Of a stretch of DNA of 64,000 nt, positions 57,700 through 64,000 are shown one piece after another (within the stretch, counting starts at the first letter, position 1; each line of letters starts with the position of its first letter). Below the pieces are notes generated by a model. That model was given only the letters and a program-made list of their open reading frames with translations. It was not told the DNA's origin and made no database searches. Position numbers and translations under genes: made by a program. The stretch comes from Nonomuraea harbinensis (lineage in GTDB: Bacteria > Actinomycetota > Actinomycetes > Streptosporangiales > Streptosporangiaceae). The stretch covers positions 79,241 to 143,240 of the forward strand of contig NZ_JAHKRN010000021.1 of the NCBI RefSeq assembly GCF_019396385.1. The letters run 5' to 3'.

Positions 57700-59064
57700 G
57701 TGAGTCGGTGGCGTAGGGCATGGATAGCCGCATCAGTCGGCTTAACGGCTTCGGCCGGGCTGCTGACGATGCCCGCGGAGGCGCAGACCTTCAATCTGGT
57801 CGTCGACTACAGCTGTACCGGAGGGGTTGCCGGGAACAAGCCGGTGACGCTTACGGCACGGGTGCAGATCCCGACCAGTGCGCAGACGGGCAGCATGCTC
57901 TCGCTCGGCTGGACGGTCGAGTACACGGGCACCAACCGCTTCAAGTCGCCCGACTATTTCCCGGCAGGCGCCCGGGTCTCGCTCGTCGGCAACGTCAAGC
58001 TGGAAGGCGCCTGGAACGGCGTGCTCCAGCCGCGCGGGGTCGAGGAGCAGGGCGACCTTCAGCCCAACCAACGGCTCGAAGCGCCCGAGGGCATGTCTTC
58101 CGAGGCGCACATGACCGAGGAAGGCGTGATCAGGCTCACGCCGCAGAATCTCACCGTGGATTTCGTACCGCCCGAGGGCGAGAAGATCGTCAACAACGAC
58201 GAGCCGGGCCGGATCACGTACAAGGGGGGCTGGTACCACCAGTTCACCGAACCCAAGTACGGCGATTACCAGCGTGACCTGCACACGACCGCGAACCGCA
58301 CCGACGAGGCCGTCATCAAGTTCCACGGCACCGGGTTCGAGGTCATCGGCCGCCGGATGCCGGACGTCGGCCGGATCCGCGTCATCATCGACGATGACGC
58401 TTCAGCGATCGTGGACACGTCGAGGACCGAGACCGGCGAACCGACGAACGTCATTCAGGGCAACTCCGTCCTGTGGCGGCGCGACGATCTTCCGTACGGG
58501 GCGCACACCCTGCGGGTCCGGGCCCTCGACGACGGCAAGGACGTGCACCTCGACGCGTTCAAGCTGCTCACTGCGGATCTGATCAACCCGCCGACGCTGC
58601 ACCGGTCGACCTGCACGATCACCAACAACCCGGGCACCGTAGAGATCAACGTCGGCGGCAACTCCTCCCCGCCGCCCACCGAAGACCCGACAGATCCTCC
58701 GACCGAGGACCCGACGGACGACCCCACGGACACCACGAGTCCGACCACCACTCCCACCACGACCCCCAGCACCACGCCGCCCGGTCATCACGACCTGCCG
58801 AACGACGGCGGGCGTCACGTGAGCGTGGTGGTGCCGGGAAGCACCACCACGCCGACGCCGTCCGCCAACCCCACCGTCACGAACTACAAGGCGCAGGTCG
58901 TCGCGACTCCCACCGGCGGTGTGGACACGGGTGAGGCTCCGGAACGGGAGGCCGGCTCGCAAGCACTGCTGCTGAGCGGGAGCCTGCTGTTGATGGGCAG
59001 CGTCACCGGTGGCCTGCTGATGCGGCGCCGCCGGGCCGAGCATGCCGGAGGGATGGACCGATGA
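57700..59064 (+). CDS. Cell-surface protein with non-LPXTG sorting signal, sortase substrate 1
   Basis: A 454-residue exported protein. The signal peptide ends PAEAQ (about 28). An Ig-like module begins YSCTGG (Cys39) and ends STCT (Cys305), with a carbohydrate-binding-like domain between (165-292; DEAVIKFHGTGFEVIGRRMP, LPYGAHTLRVRALDDGKDVH). A Thr/Pro/Asp stalk (325-375) leads to GGVDTGEA, a hydrophobic helix and RRRR, a sorting-signal layout lacking LPXTG. Its stop overlaps the sortase start (ATGA), marking it as the probable substrate. Confidence 0.78.
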   Translation: MSRWRRAWIAASVGLTASAGLLTMPAEAQTFNLVVDYSCTGGVAGNKPVTLTARVQIPTSAQTGSMLSLGWTVEYTGTNRFKSPDYFPAGARVSLVGNVKLEGAWNGVLQPRGVEEQGDLQPNQRLEAPEGMSSEAHMTEEGVIRLTPQNLTVDFVPPEGEKIVNNDEPGRITYKGGWYHQFTEPKYGDYQRDLHTTANRTDEAVIKFHGTGFEVIGRRMPDVGRIRVIIDDDASAIVDTSRTETGEPTNVIQGNSVLWRRDDLPYGAHTLRVRALDDGKDVHLDAFKLLTADLINPPTLHRSTCTITNNPGTVEINVGGNSSPPPTEDPTDPPTEDPTDDPTDTTSPTTTPTTTPSTTPPGHHDLPNDGGRHVSVVVPGSTTTPTPSANPTVTNYKAQVVATPTGGVDTGEAPEREAGSQALLLSGSLLLMGSVTGGLLMRRRRAEHAGGMDR

Positions 59065-59846
59065 CCCAGCCGCAGAAGTCCCCGACGAGCCGGGCGATGC
59101 CCGCGCTGCTGATCGCCGGTTCGCTCGGCGGCGTGGGCGTCATCATGGTCGGCCTGCTGTCGTTCATCCCGCCGGTGGACGACGGCTCGGGGTCGGTCCC
59201 GCTGGCGCAGGGCGAGCCCACGCCGGTGCAGTTCCAGAACGCGGGCGCCTTCCAGCTCGCGCCCACCGTCGGCCCCGGCGGCGACAACGTGCCGCTCACC
59301 CCGGCCCGCCTGGAGGCGCCGCCGCCCCTGGCCGCCGTGCCGACTGTGGCGGCGATCCCGCCGGTCAAGTCGAAGAAAGCCAAGGCCAAGACCCGGCCGA
59401 CCCGGATCCGCATCCCCAAGATCAAGGTCAGCTCCCGGATCAACCCGGTCAAGCTGACCAAGACCGGCGCCCTCGGCACCCCGCCGCTCAGCAAGCCCAA
59501 CGTGACGGGCTGGTACAACAAGAGCCCGCTCCCGGGCGAGCTGGGGCCCTCGATCATCAACGGCCATGTCAGCACCAAGAAGGGCGCGGCCGTCTTCAAG
59601 CGTCTCAACGAGCTGGCCAAGGGCGACCACATCTACGTGTACCGCTCGGACGGCAAGGTCGCCCGCTACACCGTGAGCGGGATCGAGCAGGTCAGCAAGA
59701 AGACGTTCCCGACGAACCGGGTGTACGGCAACACCAACGACGCCCAGCTCCGGCTCATCACGTGTGGCGGAGTCTTCAACCAGAAGGCGCACAGCTACAC
59801 CGACAACATCGTGGTGTACGCGACGTTGTCGAAGAAGAAGGGCTGA
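59061..59846 (+). CDS. Class F sortase 1
   Basis: A 261-residue membrane-anchored transpeptidase. One N-terminal helix (about 13-36) and a Pro-rich linker precede the sortase fold: VTGWYNKSPLPGELGPSIIN, the catalytic His169 in INGHVSTKKGAAVF, and Cys235 in LRLITCGGVFNQ, then SYTDNIVVYATL. Cys+6 is Gln241, where the second sortase has Arg, so the Arg partner may be at another position. It is coupled to substrate 1. Confidence 0.9.
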   Translation: MTQPQKSPTSRAMPALLIAGSLGGVGVIMVGLLSFIPPVDDGSGSVPLAQGEPTPVQFQNAGAFQLAPTVGPGGDNVPLTPARLEAPPPLAAVPTVAAIPPVKSKKAKAKTRPTRIRIPKIKVSSRINPVKLTKTGALGTPPLSKPNVTGWYNKSPLPGELGPSIINGHVSTKKGAAVFKRLNELAKGDHIYVYRSDGKVARYTVSGIEQVSKKTFPTNRVYGNTNDAQLRLITCGGVFNQKAHSYTDNIVVYATLSKKKG

Positions 59847-59944
59847 CGGTCTGGTTTTGGTTGTTTACAGAAGCCTGACAGGATGAGTCCGTATGCTCTT
59901 CCCCAACTGTGACCGATGAGACCACGCTGTATTGGAGAAGGACA

Positions 59945-61231
59945 GTGCTGACGTCCCAGGCGAGGCGCCGCCTCGTCCAGAAGACCTCCTCGGCCTTAGG
60001 GCTGGTGGGCACATTCGTCCTTCTTGCCGGCTCGCTGGTCGTCAACGCCGCCCCCGCGAGCGCGGCGGCCCTGGTGGTCGAGAAAGACATCATCTTCACC
60101 TGCACCGGCGAACGTTTCACCAACACCTCGATCACGGTCAAGTTCAGCGCCCCTGATTCGGTGCCTGCGGGCTCGCCCTTCAACCTGACTTTGGGCATCC
60201 CTGCTCTAACTCTCGGACAGGCTGTGACGACGGCGACGACCGTTTCGGTCAACGCCCAGATGACGGTGACCGGCGGCACGGTCACGCCGGGCGTTAAGCC
60301 AGGGGCTCAGGTTCCCGTGAACACCACGGCGATTCCGGCAGGCAACGTGACGTACCCCGTCGCGGTGACCGCGGGCGCGACCGGCAAGGTAACCATCAAG
60401 CCCACGACCTTGACCCTCGGTCTTACTTCGCCGGCAACGCCCGTGGAGACCTGCACTCCCTCCACCGCCACCGATGTCCTCGAAGTCCCGATCGGCACGG
60501 GTGGCGGCGGCAACACCGACGAGATCGTCAGCTACACGTGCACGGCCGGCACCGAGACGCCCGCCACCGTCGACATCAAGATCACGCCGACCATGCCGAC
60601 GGGCGCCAAGGCCAACCAGGACGCCTCCATCACCTGGGCGGCAGCCGTCCAGACGACCGGTGACGAGCTGAAGGTGCCGACGACCGGGTTCCCGACCGGC
60701 AGCAAGTACTTCGCCACGGTCAAGGCCAGCGGCGCCGGAGCGCCCGCCACGGCGACGGGCGAGGCGGCCATCACCGGGACGGCTGGGCAGAGCCTGACGA
60801 CCCTGCCCAACGTGACGATCAAGGTGAGGCCCACGACCACCGGCACCGTCACCATCACCCCAGGCGACCTGGCCTTCGGTACGAGCGCGACCGCGGCGAC
60901 CCTCAAGTGCACGGCTCCCACGACCGGCCTGCCCACCTTCACGTTCCAGGTCGCCGCGGCCACGTCCACGCCGACCGACGATCCCACCGGCACGTCGACC
61001 CCGACTCCGACCCCCACCAAGACGACCACGGTGATCGTCACCGAGACCCCCACCACCCGGACCACCAGCCCGACGGCGCGCTCGTCCAAGACGCCGAAGG
61101 ACGGGGTCGCCACCGGGGCCGGTGGTGACGCCGGGCCCGACGGGCGGATGTTCGTCCTCGCCGGATCCATGCTGATCCTGGCCGCCGGTGGTGGCGGGCT
61201 GCTGATGCGCCGCCGCGCCGCCAGGGGGTGA
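59945..61231 (+). CDS. Cell-surface protein with non-LPXTG sorting signal, sortase substrate 2
   Basis: A 428-residue exported protein. The signal peptide (1-40) ends PASA. Two Ig-like modules follow, each opening with a CTG/CTA-type cysteine (DIIFTCTGERF; IVSYTCTAGTE) and closing with VETCTP and LKCTAP, the module also seen in substrate 1. A Thr/Pro stalk leads to DGVATGAG, a hydrophobic helix and RRRAARG. GTG at 59945 has AGAAGG upstream. It precedes sortase 2 by 6 nt. Confidence 0.78.
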   Translation: MLTSQARRRLVQKTSSALGLVGTFVLLAGSLVVNAAPASAAALVVEKDIIFTCTGERFTNTSITVKFSAPDSVPAGSPFNLTLGIPALTLGQAVTTATTVSVNAQMTVTGGTVTPGVKPGAQVPVNTTAIPAGNVTYPVAVTAGATGKVTIKPTTLTLGLTSPATPVETCTPSTATDVLEVPIGTGGGGNTDEIVSYTCTAGTETPATVDIKITPTMPTGAKANQDASITWAAAVQTTGDELKVPTTGFPTGSKYFATVKASGAGAPATATGEAAITGTAGQSLTTLPNVTIKVRPTTTGTVTITPGDLAFGTSATAATLKCTAPTTGLPTFTFQVAAATSTPTDDPTGTSTPTPTPTKTTTVIVTETPTTRTTSPTARSSKTPKDGVATGAGGDAGPDGRMFVLAGSMLILAAGGGGLLMRRRAARG

Positions 61232-61237
61232 TCGGCC

Positions 61238-61999
61238 GTGGTCAACCAGTATCCGTACGGCTCACCCGTACCGCCGCCCCCGCAGCCCGACGACGGCGGG
61301 AGGGTGCTGCGCACGACGCTGCTGGTCGCGGCGATCGCGGGGGTGGTGACCGTGGTCGCGGGGATGCTGATCGTGCTGGGCGCGCCCGAGGAGTACGGGC
61401 TGGCGAGCGATCGTGACTCGCTGGCCCTGACCGCGCAGCCCGAGGGGAAGGCGGGGCAGCCGGAGCAGGCGATGTTCCAGGCCGCCCCGGATGTGCCGCC
61501 GCCGCTGCCGCAGATCCAGCCTGCCCCGGCGATGCTGCCGTCGAGCCCGGTGCGGCTGAAGGTCAAGCGGCTGGGCATCGACGCGCCGATCAAGTCGGTG
61601 GGCCTGGCCAAGGACGGCACGATCCAGGTGCCGCCGTCGGACAACCCCAACCTGGTCGGCTGGTACCGGAACATGTCGACCCCGGGCGAGGCCGGCCCGG
61701 CGGTGGTGCTGGGCCACAAGGACACCCGGACGCGCAGCGCCGTGTTCGCCCGCCTGCCCGAGATCCGCAACGGCGACCAGATCGAGGTCAAGCGGCAGGA
61801 CGGCGTCACGGCCGTGTTCACGGTCGGCGGCGTCGAGCAGGCGGACAAGAAGACGTTCCCGACGCAGCGGGTCTACGGCCCGCAGCAGAACGCCCAGCTC
61901 CACCTGATCACCTGCGGTGGCGTCTACAACCGCAACACCGGCCACTACACCGACAACGTCATCGTGTACGCGACGATGACGAGCTCCTATCGAAGCTGA
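61238..61999 (+). CDS. Class F sortase 2
   Basis: A 253-residue sortase. One helix (about 25-47), a linker, then LVGWYRNMSTPGEAGPAVVL, catalytic His160 in LGHKDTRTRSAVF, Cys226 in HLITCGGVYNRNTGHYTDNV (Arg232) and VIVYATM. It has His222 where most class F sortases have Arg before ITCGG. It probably attaches substrate 2 to the cell wall. GTG start at 61238. Confidence 0.92.
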   Translation: MVNQYPYGSPVPPPPQPDDGGRVLRTTLLVAAIAGVVTVVAGMLIVLGAPEEYGLASDRDSLALTAQPEGKAGQPEQAMFQAAPDVPPPLPQIQPAPAMLPSSPVRLKVKRLGIDAPIKSVGLAKDGTIQVPPSDNPNLVGWYRNMSTPGEAGPAVVLGHKDTRTRSAVFARLPEIRNGDQIEVKRQDGVTAVFTVGGVEQADKKTFPTQRVYGPQQNAQLHLITCGGVYNRNTGHYTDNVIVYATMTSSYRS

Positions 62000-62014
62000 T
62001 CGCGGAGGCGCGCA

Positions 62015-62689
62015 ATGGGCTGGATGGCGAAGCGGAGACTGCGTACTGGCCCCACGGCGGCTCTGCCCGCCAGGCCGGACCGGTCGGAGCTGCTGCGGCT
62101 GGTGCGGCTGGCCGACCCGGGCGCGCGGGAGGACGGCGACGACGTCGTCGCCGTGGACGTCCGGGTGCACGCGCCGGTCGAGGCCGATCCCGGCCTGGTC
62201 GGCGGTGAGCTGGAGCAGGTGTGGGCGTGCCGGGTGACCGCGGAGGGCCCGCTGCCCGTCGACTACTTCGACCGCTTCCTGGCGGAGGGGCTGGCGTTCC
62301 GGCTGGGCGGGCTCGCCGTCTGCCGGGGCGAGGTCACCGATCCCGCCGACGAGAGCCTGCCGGGCGGGCCCGCGGTCATCCTGCCGGTCAGGCCCGCCGC
62401 CGAGGAGCTGATGGAGCTGCTGGAGGGTGAGGTCGAGCAGGAGGAGGAGTTCGTTTTCACCGCCGGCGGCGTACGGGTCCTGGTCGTGCCGGAGAAGGGC
62501 CAGCCGCCCGCGGCCCAGGAGCTGCTGCCGTTCGCGGCCGAGCTGACCGCCCTCGAACTGCGCGGCGACGACCAGGCGAAGCTGGCCACGCTGGCGCTGT
62601 CGCTGTCGGACGCGCTGAACGGGCTGGTCGTGGACCGGTGGCGGTTCCGCGTCGACCGGGCGGAGGATCTTCTGCCGCCTGCGTCATAG
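62015..62689 (+). CDS. Hypothetical protein at the end of the sortase operon
   Basis: A 224-residue soluble protein of unknown family. The N-terminus is basic (MAKRRLRTGPTAALPARP); the rest is acidic, with VWACRVTAEGPLPVDYFDRF and an EEEEFVF patch near residue 148, and ends in an amphipathic helix. No motif is recognised. GGAGG lies 6 nt before the ATG. Co-transcription with the sortases, 15 nt upstream, suggests but does not show a link. Confidence 0.6.
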   Translation: MGWMAKRRLRTGPTAALPARPDRSELLRLVRLADPGAREDGDDVVAVDVRVHAPVEADPGLVGGELEQVWACRVTAEGPLPVDYFDRFLAEGLAFRLGGLAVCRGEVTDPADESLPGGPAVILPVRPAAEELMELLEGEVEQEEEFVFTAGGVRVLVVPEKGQPPAAQELLPFAAELTALELRGDDQAKLATLALSLSDALNGLVVDRWRFRVDRAEDLLPPAS

Positions 62690-62758
62690 GCACCCGATCA
62701 TAGTTCTGCTGTACTCTCGGGGAGAGAACCGAATATTGCTCGGTTTACAGGAGGAACA

Positions 62759-63904
62759 GTGGCAGAGGCGTACATCGTCGGGGCCGTCCGGACCCCGGTC
62801 GGAAAGAAGAAGGGCGGCCTGTCCACCGTCCACCCCACCGATCTTGCCGCGCACACGCTCAAGGCACTGATCGACCGCACCGGTGTAGACCCCGCGGCGG
62901 TGGAGGACGTGATCATGGGGTGCGTCATGCAGTTCGGCCCCCAGTCCCTGGACATCGCCCGTAACGCCTGGCTGTCGGCCGGCCTGCCGGAGACCACTCC
63001 CGGCGTCACCATCGACCGCCAGTGCGGCTCCTCCCAGCAGTCGATCCACTTCGCCGCGCAGGGCGTCATGTCCGGCACCCAGGACCTGGTCGTGGCGGCC
63101 GGCGTGGAGTCGATGAGCATCGTGCCGATGGGCTCGCCGGTCTCCGCCGCGCTGGAGAAGGGCCTGCCGTTCCCGTTCGGCGAGACCTGGGTCGAGCGCT
63201 ACGGCAAGCAGGAGATCTCCCAGTTCCGCGGCGCGGAGCTGATGTGCGAGAAGTGGGGCCTGGAGCGCGCGGAGCTGGAGCGCTTCGCCCTGGAGTCGCA
63301 CCAGCGGGCGGCCAAGGCCATCGCCAACGGCTACTTCAAGGAGCAGATCGCGCCGATCAACGGCGTCGAGGACGACGAGGGCCCGCGCGCCGACACCACG
63401 CTGGAGAAGATGGGGTCGCTGAAGACGCTGAAGGAGGGCGGCCAGATCACCGCCGCCACCTCCTCGCAGATCTCCGACGGCTCCGGCGCCGTGCTGATCG
63501 CCTCCGAGCAGGCCGTCAGGGACCACAACCTGACCCCGCGCGCCCGCATCACCCAGCTCACGGTCGTGGGCGACGACCCGGTCTACATGCTGACCGCGCC
63601 GATCCCCGCCACGCAGAAGGCGCTGGGCAAGGCCGGGCTGTCGATCGACGACATCGACGTGGTGGAGATCAACGAGGCGTTCGCGCCGGTGCCGCTCGCC
63701 TGGATCAAGGAGCTCGGCGCCGACCCGGCCAAGGTCAACCCCAACGGCGGCGCCATCGCCCTGGGCCACCCGCTGGGCGCCACGGGCTCGATCCTCATGA
63801 CGAAGCTGCTGAACGAGCTGGAGCGCACCGGTGGCAGGTACGGCCTGCAGACGATGTGCGAGGGCGGCGGCCAGGCCAACGTCACCATCATCGAGCGCCT
63901 CTGA
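62759..63904 (+). CDS. Acetyl-CoA C-acyltransferase (thiolase)
   Basis: A 381-residue thiolase. The acyl-binding Cys89 lies in VTIDRQCGSSQQSIHFAAQG; the C-terminal catalytic residues are His in NPNGGAIALGHPLGATGS and Cys in QTMCEGGGQANVTIIERL. It condenses or cleaves acyl-CoA at the beta-keto position; degradative and biosynthetic thiolases cannot be separated here. The GTG at 62759 has GGAGG 4 nt upstream. Confidence 0.94.
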   Translation: MAEAYIVGAVRTPVGKKKGGLSTVHPTDLAAHTLKALIDRTGVDPAAVEDVIMGCVMQFGPQSLDIARNAWLSAGLPETTPGVTIDRQCGSSQQSIHFAAQGVMSGTQDLVVAAGVESMSIVPMGSPVSAALEKGLPFPFGETWVERYGKQEISQFRGAELMCEKWGLERAELERFALESHQRAAKAIANGYFKEQIAPINGVEDDEGPRADTTLEKMGSLKTLKEGGQITAATSSQISDGSGAVLIASEQAVRDHNLTPRARITQLTVVGDDPVYMLTAPIPATQKALGKAGLSIDDIDVVEINEAFAPVPLAWIKELGADPAKVNPNGGAIALGHPLGATGSILMTKLLNELERTGGRYGLQTMCEGGGQANVTIIERL

Positions 63905-63969
63905 GGCCCGTCGGGGCAGGCGGCGGGGACCTTGGCGGGCGACCCCGCCCCCGGCCCTGACGCGAACGG

Positions 63970-64000
63970 CGCCCCGCCCCCCGCGAAGGGGGGCGGGGCG
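63970..64000. terminator. Strong terminator hairpin
   Basis: CGCCCCGCCCCCC and GGGGGGCGGGGCG pair over 13 bp with loop GCGAA, 65 nt after the thiolase stop, at the window end. Confidence 0.75.

Overview
The window is high-GC actinobacterial chromosome, probably Streptosporangiaceae (Nonomuraea-like) or a close relative. The evidence is the very GC-rich codon use, frequent GTG and TTG starts, 4-nt ATGA/GTGA gene overlaps, a mycothiol gene (mshA), carD, senX3-regX3, class F sortases and DUF2637, DUF2516 and CGNR proteins. No rRNA, prophage, plasmid backbone, intact insertion sequence or CRISPR array was seen; there is one tRNA (Thr, TGT).

Region by region. 0-8.4 kb: a conserved block with an alanyl-tRNA editing protein, DUF2516, an HbhA-like Lys/Ala protein and its XRE regulator, a BlaI/M56 sensor pair, a macrodomain protein, a methyltransferase/SDR pair, then mshA-ybjN-gpmA. 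8.4-16.1 kb: an accessory segment between gpmA and phoU made of four small cassettes (membrane protein/TetR; AraC/RibD-C/FMN protein; two-component system; permease-like protein). A ~70-bp stem-loop repeat lies just after a 3' gene end in each cassette, always in the same orientation relative to that gene. 16.1-25.7 kb: phoU and senX3-regX3, an LpqE-like lipoprotein, carD, ispF (ispD is not between them), two glsB-type stress membrane proteins with GGGTAT promoters, cysS, rlmB and tRNA-Thr. 25.8-40.8 kb: mixed accessory genes, including a methyltransferase/TetR pair with twin palindromic operators, a chloramphenicol phosphotransferase-like kinase, and a locus where a secreted lectin-metalloprotease abuts a sigma factor fused to a zinc-finger anti-sigma domain, a membrane helix and an outer lectin domain. 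40.8-49.6 kb: a cobalt/nickel ECF transporter (cbiMN-cbiQ-cbiO) behind a Nur-like box, a potassium channel, a STAS protein, an SDR/crotonase operon, rhomboid, serC and a citrate synthase. 49.7-57.5 kb: pdxH, an MFS transporter, udgX, a DtxR/IdeR repressor, a PAS-GAF-SpoIIE phosphatase, a hydrolase and an acyl-CoA dehydrogenase. 57.7-62.7 kb: a surface-display operon in which two cell-wall-type proteins each precede a class F sortase. 62.7-64 kb: a thiolase and a strong terminator.

Working together: XRE and HbhA-like probably form one envelope unit; PhoU-SenX3-RegX3 is the phosphate signalling module; CbiMN/Q/O form a single metal importer likely silenced by nickel; SDR and crotonase genes suggest acyl-CoA catabolism; the sortases probably attach the substrates encoded just upstream of them. 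The most unusual items are the lectin-sigma/protease locus, the sortase operon with non-LPXTG sorting signals, the four-copy 3'-end stem-loop repeat, and a glsB leader that is almost entirely a hairpin burying its ribosome binding site.
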